From NCBI GenBank assembly GCA_903888655.1, contig CAISUR010000537.1:1-7112 (forward strand): a stretch of 7,112 bases of DNA. Reading direction: 5' to 3'. Within the stretch, counting starts at the first letter, position 1. Each line of letters opens with the position of its first letter. Below the pieces are notes generated by a model. The model made no database searches. It was not told where the DNA came from and saw only the letters and a list, made by a program, of their open reading frames with translations. This DNA comes from an uncultured Bacteroidota bacterium. GTDB taxonomy: Bacteria > Bacteroidota > Bacteroidia > Flavobacteriales > Flavobacteriaceae. The position numbers and the translations under genes are program-made. Positions 1 to 5,981 of this stretch are shown piece after piece.

Positions 1-891
1 TGGTGTATCTGCCGTAGTAATTCTTTGAACCGGTGCATCAAGAAAATCGAAAGCTTTGTCTTGAACCATATATGTAATTTCAGATGCAACACTAGCAAAT
101 GGCCATGCTTCTTCCAAAACTACCAAACGATTCGTTTTTTTAACCGAATTGATAATCGCGTCATAATCCATAGGACGAACGGTTCTTAAGTCGATTATTT
201 CACATGAAATGCCTCCTTTAGCCAATTCATCAGCTGCAATAAAAGCTTCTTTAATTATTTTTCCGAAAGAAACAATAGTTACATCAGTTCCTTCTCTTTT
301 AATATCGGCAACTCCCAATGGAATAATGTATTCTCCATCTGGCACTTCACCTTTATCGCCATACATTTGCTCCGATTCCATGAAAATAACTGGGTCATTA
401 TCACGAATAGCAGCTTTCAACAATCCTTTGGCATCATAAACCGTAGAAGGTACTACCACTTTTAAACCTGGAGTGTTCGCAAACCAGTTTTCAAAAGCTT
501 GTGAGTGTGTTGCACCTAATTGTCCAGCAGAAGCAGTTGGTCCGCGAAAAACCATCGGCATTGGAAACTGTCCGGCACTCATTTGACGCATTTTAGCCGC
601 GTTATTAATGATTTGGTCAATTCCTACTAAAGAAAAGTTAAACGTCATGTATTCTACAATCGGACGACAACCATTCATGGCAGAACCTACTGCAATTCCA
701 GCAAATCCCAACTCTGCAATAGGAGTGTCAATGACACGTTTTGGGCCGAATTCATCCAACATTCCTTTGGATGCTTTATAGGCACCATTGTATTCGGCAA
801 CTTCTTCCCCCATTAAATATACGGCTTCATCGCGACGCATTTCTTCACTCATCGCTTCAGCAATCGCTTCTCTAAATTGTATTGTTCTCAT
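1..891 (-). CDS. pdhB: Pyruvate dehydrogenase E1 component, beta subunit (C-terminus cut by window edge)
   Basis: This is the beta subunit of the thiamine-diphosphate-dependent E1 enzyme that decarboxylates pyruvate and acetylates the lipoyl groups of E2 in the cytosolic PDH complex. Translation from the ATG at 891 gives 297 uninterrupted codons to the left edge. The family is usually about 325 residues, so roughly 28 C-terminal residues are missing. Visible motifs are MGEEVAEYNGAYKASKGM (about 27-44, with the cofactor-region glutamates E29/E30), DTPIAELGFAGIAVGSA (55-71), QLGATHSQAFENWF (124-137), and the C-terminal transketolase domain with IDLRTVRP (233-240) and LEEAWPFASV (259-268). The start is supported by the conserved MRTIQFREAIAEAM N-terminus. 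No Shine-Dalgarno sequence is present, as usual in Bacteroidota. No E1 alpha gene is visible, so it must lie elsewhere or beyond the left edge. Branched-chain 2-oxoacid dehydrogenase beta is the main alternative, but the sequence reads as PDH type. Confidence 0.93.
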   Translation of the reverse strand, partial: MRTIQFREAIAEAMSEEMRRDEAVYLMGEEVAEYNGAYKASKGMLDEFGPKRVIDTPIAELGFAGIAVGSAMNGCRPIVEYMTFNFSLVGIDQIINNAAKMRQMSAGQFPMPMVFRGPTASAGQLGATHSQAFENWFANTPGLKVVVPSTVYDAKGLLKAAIRDNDPVIFMESEQMYGDKGEVPDGEYIIPLGVADIKREGTDVTIVSFGKIIKEAFIAADELAKGGISCEIIDLRTVRPMDYDAIINSVKKTNRLVVLEEAWPFASVASEITYMVQDKAFDFLDAPVQRITTADTP

Positions 892-923
892 ATATAGAAT
901 TTCTTAATATCGATTTTGGATAG

Positions 924-931
924 CAAAAGTA
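924..931 (-). promoter_or_regulatory. Putative -7 promoter element of pdhB
   Basis: On the minus strand this reads TACTTTTG, a full match to the Bacteroidota -7 consensus TAnnTTTG. Transcription would begin near 917, giving a leader of about 25 bases before the ATG at 891. I see no TTG -33 element at the usual spacing, only T-rich DNA, so the call rests on the -7 element and its position. Confidence 0.45.
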
Positions 932-1081
932 AAAATTAAAAATGATAAAAAAACATAATAAACCTAATTTATACAGCAATGTGACAAGTGCTTATTTATT
1001 CAACAAAAGTTAAATCTGTTTTAAAGACTTCAAGCAATAGTAGCGAAATCGATATAATACTGACGTTTTTTAAAAATATAT

Positions 1082-1093
1082 TATGCGCGCATA
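1082..1093. repeat. 12-bp perfect palindrome in the pdhB/etfB divergent region
   Basis: TATGCGCGCATA is a perfect palindrome with a GC-only core inside very AT-rich DNA. It lies between the two divergent genes, 23 bases upstream of the likely etfB -7 element. Its centre (1087.5) falls about 41 bases before the etfB start site I estimate near 1129, a place where a dimeric activator could bind. Function as an operator is inference. I do not recognise the motif as the site of a known regulator. Confidence 0.35.
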
Positions 1094-1115
1094 CAAAAAA
1101 TAGAAATATATTTTA

Positions 1116-1123
1116 TACTTTTA
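1116..1123 (+). promoter_or_regulatory. Putative -7 promoter element of etfBA
   Basis: TACTTTTA matches TAnnTTTG except for the last base. It sits 30 bases before the etfB ATG, a normal distance for a short flavobacterial leader. No clear TTG -33 element is seen. The weak match would fit a promoter that needs an activator, but that is speculation. Confidence 0.3.
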
Positions 1124-1153
1124 CGCTCAGAAATTTTTTTAATCATCTATATA

Positions 1154-1900
1154 ATGAAAATATTAGTTTGCATCAGCCACGTGCCTGATACTACGTCCAA
1201 AATTAACTTCGTGAATGGCGATTCTGAATTTGACACCAACGGAGTTCAGTATGTTATCAATCCAAACGATGAATTTGGTTTGACTAGAGCTATTTGGTTT
1301 CAAGAACAACAAGGCGCTACCGTTACTGTGGTAAACGTTGGTGGTGCTGATACCGAGCCAACTTTGAGAAAAGCTTTAGCGATTGGTGCTAACGAAGCTA
1401 TCCGCGTAAACGCTAGTCCTACCGACGGTTTTTTCGTAGCTAAACAATTAGCCGAAGTAGTAAAATCGGGCGGTTACGATCTTGTAATATGCGGAAAAGA
1501 ATCGTTAGATTATAATGGCGGAATGGTGCCAGGAATGTTAGCAGGATTATTAGGATACAACTTTGTTAATTCGTGTACCGAACTTACTATTGACGGAACT
1601 TCTGCAAAAGCAGCTAGAGAAATTGATGGTGGAAAAGAAATCATTTCGGCTGCTCTACCATTAGTAATTGGTGGACAAAAAGGCTTAGTAGAAGAAAAAG
1701 ACTTGCGCATTCCAAATATGCGAGGCATCATGACCGCTAGAACCAAAGTATTAACCGTTTTAGAGCCTGTTGCTGCTAACTACAACACTAAAGCTGTGAA
1801 ATTTGAAAAACCAGCGCCAAAATCGGCTGTAAAATTATTCGCTGCAGACGATTTAGACGGTTTAGTAAATGCCTTACACAACGAAGCAAAAGTAATTTAA
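1154..1900 (+). CDS. etfB: Electron transfer flavoprotein, beta subunit
   Basis: EtfB pairs with EtfA to form the soluble FAD/AMP heterodimer that takes electrons from acyl-CoA and related dehydrogenases and normally passes them to ETF:quinone oxidoreductase. The 248-residue protein has the expected family length. Visible features are the N-terminal strand MKILVCISHVPDT, NPNDEFGLTRAI (37-48), ALAIGANEAIRV (74-85), the nucleotide-binding stretch DLVICGKESLDYNGGMVPG (109-127), and near the C-terminus the ETF-beta signature region QKGLVEEKDLRIPNMRGIM (175-193), which precedes the partner-docking segment. The ATG at 1154 gives the conserved family N-terminus, and an A/T-rich leader without Shine-Dalgarno precedes it. 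etfA follows 47 bases downstream on the same strand, so the two are almost certainly co-transcribed. pdhB lies divergently upstream. Confidence 0.95.
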   Translation: MKILVCISHVPDTTSKINFVNGDSEFDTNGVQYVINPNDEFGLTRAIWFQEQQGATVTVVNVGGADTEPTLRKALAIGANEAIRVNASPTDGFFVAKQLAEVVKSGGYDLVICGKESLDYNGGMVPGMLAGLLGYNFVNSCTELTIDGTSAKAAREIDGGKEIISAALPLVIGGQKGLVEEKDLRIPNMRGIMTARTKVLTVLEPVAANYNTKAVKFEKPAPKSAVKLFAADDLDGLVNALHNEAKVI

Positions 1901-1913
1901 TTGCGAATTAAAA

Positions 1914-1930
1914 ATTACGAATTACGAATT
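1914..1930 (+). repeat. Short ATTACGA tandem repeat between etfB and etfA
   Basis: The spacer between the etfB stop and the etfA ATG contains two adjacent copies of ATTACGA (1914-1920, 1921-1927) plus a partial third (ATT). A related GCGAATTA lies just upstream. AT-rich low-complexity spacers of this style are, from memory, common in Flavobacterium. No regulatory role is evident, and the few GC bases make a stable hairpin unlikely. Confidence 0.5.
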
Positions 1931-1947
1931 CTTAAAAATTAGAAAAA

Positions 1948-2916
1948 ATGTCTTTATTAATATACGCTGAATCAGCAGACGGAAAAATAAAAAAAGTTGC
2001 GTTCGAATTGGCTTCCTATGCTAAAAAAGTAGCAGAATCTTTAGGTACAACGGTTACTGCAGTAACGGTTAATGCCGGAAATGTTACTGAATTATCAAAC
2101 TACGGTGTCGAAAAAGTATTAAAAGTAACTAACGATAAATTAGCCAATTTCAATGCTAAAGCTTATGCCGATGTGGTTAAACAAGCCGCTCAAAAAGAAG
2201 GTGCTAAAGTAATCGTACTTTCTTCAACAACTGATAGTTTATACTTGGCTCCGCTAGTATCTGTTGGTCTTGAAGCAGGTTTTGCATCCAATGTGGTGGG
2301 TTTGCCGCTTTCTACTTCACCATTTCAAGTAAAAAGAACGGCTTTTTCAAACAAAGCCTTCAACATTACAGAAATTGCAACCGATATTAAAGTGTTATCC
2401 ATCGGGAAAAACTCTTTCGGATTGGTTGAAAATAGTGTGTCATTAACCGAAGAAGATTTTGCACCTAGTTTAAATGACGCCGATTTCAGTGTAAAAGTAG
2501 AATCGGTTGAAAAAGCAACTGGAAAAGTAACCATTGCTGATGCTGATATTGTAGTTTCGGGTGGTCGTGGATTAAAAGGTCCTGAAAATTGGGGAATTCT
2601 GGAAGATTTAGCTAATGTTCTGGGAGCAGCAACAGCTTGTTCTAAACCCGTTTCCGATTTAGGTTGGCGTCCTCACAGCGAACACGTAGGGCAAACTGGA
2701 AAACCTGTGGCGACTAATTTGTACATCGCGATTGGAATTTCGGGTGCTATTCAACACATTGCCGGAATCAACTCTTCTAAAGTAAAAGTGGTTATCAATA
2801 CCGATGCCGAAGCTCCTTTTTTCAAAGTGGCCGATTATGGTATCGTGGGTGATGCTTTTGACATTGTTCCGAGATTGACTCAAAAACTTAAAGAATTTAA
2901 GGCCAACAACGCCTAA
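1948..2916 (+). CDS. etfA: Electron transfer flavoprotein, alpha subunit
   Basis: EtfA is the FAD-binding subunit of ETF and the partner of EtfB encoded immediately upstream. The 322-residue protein has the normal length. The N-terminal domain (about 1-185) begins MSLLIYAESADGKIKK. The C-terminal FAD-binding domain shows SGGRGLKG (204-211), GWRPHSEHVGQTGKPV (239-254), LYIAIGISGAIQHIAGI (258-274) and NTDAEAPFFKVADYGIVGD (284-302), in the order expected for the family. The QVGQTGK variant common in this family reads HVGQTGK here. I see no ferredoxin domain or other sign of an electron-bifurcating fusion. The ATG is preceded by an A-rich tract rather than a Shine-Dalgarno sequence. A strong terminator lies 21 bases after the stop, so the unit appears to be etfB-etfA only. 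Confidence 0.95.
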   Translation: MSLLIYAESADGKIKKVAFELASYAKKVAESLGTTVTAVTVNAGNVTELSNYGVEKVLKVTNDKLANFNAKAYADVVKQAAQKEGAKVIVLSSTTDSLYLAPLVSVGLEAGFASNVVGLPLSTSPFQVKRTAFSNKAFNITEIATDIKVLSIGKNSFGLVENSVSLTEEDFAPSLNDADFSVKVESVEKATGKVTIADADIVVSGGRGLKGPENWGILEDLANVLGAATACSKPVSDLGWRPHSEHVGQTGKPVATNLYIAIGISGAIQHIAGINSSKVKVVINTDAEAPFFKVADYGIVGDAFDIVPRLTQKLKEFKANNA

Positions 2917-2937
2917 AAATAAAACGAACTCAATCAC

Positions 2938-2978
2938 AATAAGCTATCTGAAATTATTTTTAGGTAGCTTATTTTTTT
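2938..2978 (+). terminator. Rho-independent terminator of etfBA
   Basis: A 12-bp stem (2938-2949 pairing with 2962-2973, AATAAGCTATCT with AGGTAGCTTATT, one G-T pair) encloses a 12-base loop and runs directly into a T-rich tract (2972-2978). It begins 21 bases after the etfA stop. There is no matching A-tract on the left, so it looks one-directional. Confidence 0.85.
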
Positions 2979-3002
2979 ATTTTTAGAAGCGAAACTTTTT
3001 TG

Positions 3003-3010
3003 TTACTTTG
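3003..3010 (+). promoter_or_regulatory. Possible plus-strand -7 element upstream of the structured region
   Basis: TTACTTTG matches TAnnTTTG at all fixed positions but the second. If used, transcription from about 3016 would carry a leader of some 185 bases, including the large hairpin, into the nuclease-family gene at 3200. No TTG -33 element is visible. The same bases could instead belong to the repeat element that starts just to the right. Confidence 0.25.
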
Positions 3011-3021
3011 CAGTCGCAATT

Positions 3022-3099
3022 CCTGCTATCCGCTAAATTTTTACACCTGTCAGGTTTTAGAAACCTCACAGGTGTAAAAGATACCGCTTCTATCAGGGC
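3022..3099 (-). ncRNA. Candidate structured RNA or repeat element of flavobacterial (Flavo-1-like) type
   Basis: Read on the minus strand, the element begins GCCCTGATAGAAGCGGTATC, passes through a long hairpin (3039-3079), and ends AGCGGATAGCAGG. The outer CCTG and CAGG (3094-3097 and 3022-3025) can pair and close the element. Between them and the hairpin lie two purine-rich strands, GATAGAAGCGG and GCGGATAG, that face each other like a structured internal loop. From memory this arrangement (CCC-GATAGAAGCGG, variable hairpin, GCGGA-AGC-GGG) recurs between genes in many Flavobacteria and may correspond to the Rfam Flavo-1 motif. I cannot confirm that match here. No clear minus-strand promoter is seen: the best candidate, TTCTTTTG at 3135-3142, has one mismatch. 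The element could be a dispersed repeat rather than an expressed RNA. Confidence 0.4.
3039..3079. repeat. Large inverted repeat (18 of 19 positions paired, 3-base loop)
   Basis: TTTTACACCTGT (3039-3050) pairs perfectly with ACAGGTGTAAAA (3068-3079). After one C-C mismatch, AGGTTT (3052-3057) pairs with AAACCT (3061-3066) around the loop TAG. This is by far the strongest fold in the window. It lacks a T-tract immediately after the stem on either strand, so it is not a typical terminator. It forms the central hairpin of the candidate RNA at 3022-3099. Confidence 0.9.
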
Positions 3100-3100
3100 T

Positions 3101-3133
3101 AAACGGTAAACTGTATTGAATAGAGAACCGTTT
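3101..3133. repeat. 7-bp inverted repeat AAACGGT/ACCGTTT
   Basis: AAACGGT (3101-3107) and ACCGTTT (3127-3133) are perfect inverted repeats separated by 19 bases. They directly abut the structured element on its right side. The long loop makes a stable hairpin uncertain. On the plus strand a short TTTT ends the right arm, too little for a convincing terminator. It may extend the neighbouring element or be an operator-like pair of half sites. Confidence 0.4.
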
Positions 3134-3160
3134 TCAAAAGAACACTATATTAAAACAAAA

Positions 3161-3183
3161 CTTTGCGACCTTGCGTCTTTGCG
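3161..3183 (+). repeat. Three degenerate TTGCG repeats upstream of the nuclease-family gene
   Basis: CTTTGCG, CTTGCG and CTTTGCG follow one another in 23 bases (CTTTGCGAC, CTTGCGT, CTTTGCG), ending 17 bases before the ATG at 3200. From memory, similar TTTGCG-rich strings are frequent in Flavobacterium intergenic DNA. The role is unknown. They lie inside the leader of the downstream gene and could hold its transcription start. Confidence 0.5.
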
Positions 3184-3199
3184 AGAAACAAAATGAATT

Positions 3200-3829
3200 A
3201 TGAGTTTAGTAAAACTAACGATAAAAGGAATATCCTACAGTCAAACTCAAAATGGTGCCTATGCTCTAATTTTGAATGAAGTAGATGGCGAACGAAAATT
3301 ACCTATAGTAATCGGAGCTTTTGAAGCGCAATCCATTGCCATTGCCTTGGAAAAAGAAATCAAGCCACCACGTCCGTTAACACACGATTTGTTTAAAAGT
3401 TTTGCCGACCGATTTGATATTGTAGTCAAACAAGTCATCATTCACAAACTTGTTGATGGTGTTTTTTATTCGAGTATCATCTGCGAAAGAGACAAAATTG
3501 AAGAAATAATTGACGCTAGAACTTCCGATGCCATTGCTTTGGCATTACGCTTTTCGGCGCCCATTTTTACGTACAAAAATATTTTGGACAAAGCCGGGAT
3601 TTACCTCAATGCCAATCCAGCCGAAATGGAAGGACAAAATACAGAAGATGATGGCGTGCTTTCCTCACCAGAAACTTTCGGGCTAGAAAACAACGATTCA
3701 AATTCTGAAAACACCTATAAAAAATTCAGTTTATCAGAACTCCACGAATTGTTAGAAGGAGCCGTTCAAGACGAAGATTATGAAAAAGCAGCTCGCATAA
3801 GAGATGAAATTTCTAAACGAGAATCTTAA
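3200..3829 (+). CDS. Bifunctional nuclease (BFN/DUF151) family protein with C-terminal UVR motif
   Basis: The 209-residue protein joins two modules. Residues about 1-135 form a BFN (DUF151) domain with LPIVIGAFEAQSIAIALE (34-51), RPLTHDLF (58-65) and the family hallmark DARTSDAIALALR (105-117). Residues about 140-175 are a polar, acidic, Asn/Ser-rich linker. Residues 178-208 form a UVR motif like that in UvrB/UvrC (LSELHELLEGAVQ, then DEDYEKAARIRDEI), a helical protein-contact module. Plant members of the BFN family have been reported to cleave DNA and RNA. The bacterial role is not settled, so the nuclease label is a family name rather than a shown activity. The ATG at 3200 gives the family-typical MSLVKLTIKGI start. 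An ATG seven bases upstream (3193) is in another frame. The next gene, thyA, starts 34 bases after the stop, suggesting co-transcription. No signal peptide or membrane segment is seen. Confidence 0.88.
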   Translation: MSLVKLTIKGISYSQTQNGAYALILNEVDGERKLPIVIGAFEAQSIAIALEKEIKPPRPLTHDLFKSFADRFDIVVKQVIIHKLVDGVFYSSIICERDKIEEIIDARTSDAIALALRFSAPIFTYKNILDKAGIYLNANPAEMEGQNTEDDGVLSSPETFGLENNDSNSENTYKKFSLSELHELLEGAVQDEDYEKAARIRDEISKRES

Positions 3830-3863
3830 TCTTTTAAACTCATAAACTTATAAATTTTTAAAA

Positions 3864-4688
3864 GTGAAACAATACCACGATTTAGTAAAGCACGTTTTAG
3901 AAAACGGAACTCAAAAAGGCGATAGAACTGGTACCGGAACCAAAAGTGTATTCGGTTATCAGATGCGTTTCGATTTAGCCGAAGGTTTCCCTATGGTCAC
4001 CACTAAAAAGCTACACCTTAAATCGATTATATATGAATTACTTTGGTTTTTAAAAGGTGATACTAACATTGGGTATTTAAAAGAAAATGGTGTTAAAATT
4101 TGGGACGAATGGGCCGATGAAAACGGCGATTTAGGGCCAGTATATGGGCACCAATGGCGCAATTGGAACAGCGAAGAAATCGACCAAATTACCGAATTAA
4201 TTGAAACGTTAAAAACCAATCCAAACAGCAGAAGAATGTTGGTTTCGGCTTGGAATCCATCAGTATTACCGGATACATCCAAATCATTTTCTGAAAATGT
4301 AGCCAACGGAAAAGCCGCTTTACCACCGTGTCATGCGTTCTTTCAGTTTTATGTAGCCGAGGGTAAATTATCCTGTCAATTGTATCAGAGAAGTGCCGAT
4401 ATCTTTTTGGGTGTTCCTTTTAACATTGCTTCGTATGCCCTATTTACAATGATGATTGCTCAAGTTTGCGATTTACAAGTAGGAGAATTCATTCACACTT
4501 TTGGAGATGCTCATATCTATAACAATCATTTTGAACAGGTAGCATTACAACTTTCACGTGAACCAAAACCATTGCCAAAAATGATTTTGAATCCGAATGT
4601 GAAAAACATTTTCGATTTCACTTTTGATGATTTCACTCTGGAAGGATATGATCCTCATCCACATATTAAAGGAGAAGTAGCAATTTAA
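3864..4688 (+). CDS. thyA: Thymidylate synthase (GTG start)
   Basis: ThyA methylates dUMP to dTMP using 5,10-methylenetetrahydrofolate, yielding dihydrofolate. The 274-residue protein is full length; E. coli ThyA is 264. It shows the phosphate-binding RTGTGT (21-26), the W80-DEWADENGDLGPVYG-QWR segment (80-99), the RRMLVSAWNPS motif (123-133), the catalytic cysteine C156 in LPPCHAFFQFYV (153-164), QRSADIFLGVPFNIASYA (175-192) for dUMP binding, and HIYNNH (217-222). A polar stretch at about 140-150 (SFSENVANGK) accounts for the extra length. The start is GTG at 3864: it yields the conserved KQYHDLVKHVLENG N-terminus, and there is no ATG in a suitable place upstream. The spacer from the previous gene is AT-rich without Shine-Dalgarno. 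The downstream gene is convergent. No dihydrofolate reductase gene is visible in the window, although it often lies nearby. Confidence 0.96.
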   Translation: MKQYHDLVKHVLENGTQKGDRTGTGTKSVFGYQMRFDLAEGFPMVTTKKLHLKSIIYELLWFLKGDTNIGYLKENGVKIWDEWADENGDLGPVYGHQWRNWNSEEIDQITELIETLKTNPNSRRMLVSAWNPSVLPDTSKSFSENVANGKAALPPCHAFFQFYVAEGKLSCQLYQRSADIFLGVPFNIASYALFTMMIAQVCDLQVGEFIHTFGDAHIYNNHFEQVALQLSREPKPLPKMILNPNVKNIFDFTFDDFTLEGYDPHPHIKGEVAI

Positions 4689-4710
4689 GTTAAAATCAAA
4701 GTTAACTTAA
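4685..4710. repeat. Perfect 9-bp inverted repeat between convergent stop codons, possible weak bidirectional terminator
   Basis: TTAAGTTAA (4685-4693) and TTAACTTAA (4702-4710) are perfect inverted repeats with an 8-base loop. The left arm contains the thyA stop codon (4686-4688), and the right arm ends next to the stop of the convergent permease (4711-4713). The stem has only one G-C pair and no T-tract follows on either strand, so it would be a poor intrinsic terminator by usual rules. It is nevertheless the only candidate for ending either transcript here. Confidence 0.4.
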
Positions 4711-5961
4711 TTACATTCCACTTCTTATCGCTTCTACAGGATCTAATTTAGCAGCAGAAATAGCAGGTAAAATTCCAGCAATTAATCCAATTGCAATGGC
4801 TAAACCCGAACCCAAAATGACATTGCCAAAACTCAAGACAAACTCAAAGTCTAATATTTTAGTCAATCCTATTGCAATTAACCAAACTAACAAAATTCCG
4901 ATTAACCCTCCAATTAAACATAAGATTACCGCTTCAAATAAAAATTGAAACAATATGAATCGATTTTTGGCGCCAAGAGATTTTTGAATTCCGATTAAAT
5001 TTGTTCGTTCTTTTACTGAAACGAACATAATGTTAGCAACTCCAAAACCTCCCACAAGTAGAGAAAACCCAGCAATTATCCAGCCCCCTAAATTCATGTT
5101 CGCAATAATTCCGTCCAGTAAATCAGTAAAACCCGAAAGGACATTGATAAAGAAATTATCGATTTCACCTGTTTTTACTCCTCGTAATGCTCTCAGTTTT
5201 TGAGATATTTCTGCTTTAAATGCGTCCATATCAATCTTTTTTTGAGGTTTTATAACAATTACGGGTGTCATAGAATCGTTATTGTCTCCATACATTTTGC
5301 GTAAAAAATTTACAGGAATAAAAGCAGAAGTATCGTTGCTGTCACCAAACATACCTGCTCCTTGTTTTTTCAATACGCCGATTATCGTAAAACGCTGTCC
5401 ATACAAACGAACTTGTTTTCCAATTGGGTCTACATTTTCAAAAAGGCTATTAGCTAATTCATCTCCAATAACCACTACTGCTGCACCTGAATTAGCTTCG
5501 GCCTCATTATAGAAGCGACCCTCTGAAAATTCTAATCCTTGAATGTCAATAAATTCATGTGAAACAGGAACAACATTTACACTGCTAACAGATTTTTTTT
5601 CATATTTAATGATTTCATTTTTCACAAAAAGTTGGTAACACATTTCCTGTGCTTCTGGAAGAGCGCTTTTTAGATACTCATATTCGGTGTAGGTAACATC
5701 AGGGAATTGCTGCCTTTTCCATCTTGGAACAGTTGAAGGGCCAAAAGAGCCTTTAAATAAATAAATAGTATTTTTATCTAAACTGCTTAAATCTTTTTTG
5801 ATTTTTCGGTCCAATGAATCCACAGCAGCTAAAACGGCAATAATCGAAAATATTCCAATTGTCACGCCAAGAAGCGAAAGAAGCGTGCGCAACTTGTTGT
5901 TTCGCAATGCATTCATTGCAAATCCAAAACTTTCACTCAATAATCTAAGATAAACAAGCAT
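4711..5961 (-). CDS. ABC transporter permease, FtsX/MacB type
   Basis: This 416-residue inner-membrane protein has the layout of MacB-type permeases. A cytoplasmic start with NALRNNKLRTLLSLLGVTIG leads into TM1 (about 27-50). A large MacB-PCD-like periplasmic domain follows (about 51-285). The C-terminal FtsX domain holds three more helices (about 291-316, 336-368, 378-404). After TM2 comes the coupling segment SVKERTNLIGIQKSLGAKNR (315-334), where the family often reads EIGIRKALGA. The end, SAAKLDPVEAIRSG, is the usual PxxAAxxDPxEALR tail. Such permeases work with a separate MacB-like ATPase, which is not in the window, so the substrate cannot be inferred (export of peptides, lipids or drugs, or mechanotransmission, are all known in the family). 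The start at 5961 was chosen because a perfect -7 element precedes it by about 20 bases. An internal ATG at residue 16 is less likely because it removes the usual pre-TM helix. Confidence 0.9.
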   Translation of the reverse strand: MLVYLRLLSESFGFAMNALRNNKLRTLLSLLGVTIGIFSIIAVLAAVDSLDRKIKKDLSSLDKNTIYLFKGSFGPSTVPRWKRQQFPDVTYTEYEYLKSALPEAQEMCYQLFVKNEIIKYEKKSVSSVNVVPVSHEFIDIQGLEFSEGRFYNEAEANSGAAVVVIGDELANSLFENVDPIGKQVRLYGQRFTIIGVLKKQGAGMFGDSNDTSAFIPVNFLRKMYGDNNDSMTPVIVIKPQKKIDMDAFKAEISQKLRALRGVKTGEIDNFFINVLSGFTDLLDGIIANMNLGGWIIAGFSLLVGGFGVANIMFVSVKERTNLIGIQKSLGAKNRFILFQFLFEAVILCLIGGLIGILLVWLIAIGLTKILDFEFVLSFGNVILGSGLAIAIGLIAGILPAISAAKLDPVEAIRSGM

Positions 5962-5981
5962 GATGGTTTTACTTTCTTGGT

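Noticed and set aside
988..1188. Open frame of 66 codons upstream of and overlapping the etfB start
   Set aside because: It lies in low-complexity AT-rich intergenic DNA, has no recognisable domain, and its end overlaps etfB in another frame. The region is better explained as the divergent promoter region.
3039..3079. Large hairpin as a second terminator for etfBA
   Set aside because: No T-tract directly follows the stem on either strand, and a complete terminator already exists at 2938-2978.
3193..3202. ATG at 3193 as an alternative start for the BFN gene
   Set aside because: It is in a different frame from the BFN protein. The ATG at 3200 gives the conserved N-terminus.
3959..4306. 115-codon open frame on the minus strand inside thyA
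   Set aside because: It lies wholly opposite well-conserved thyA coding sequence, with composition dictated by that gene and no domain of its own.
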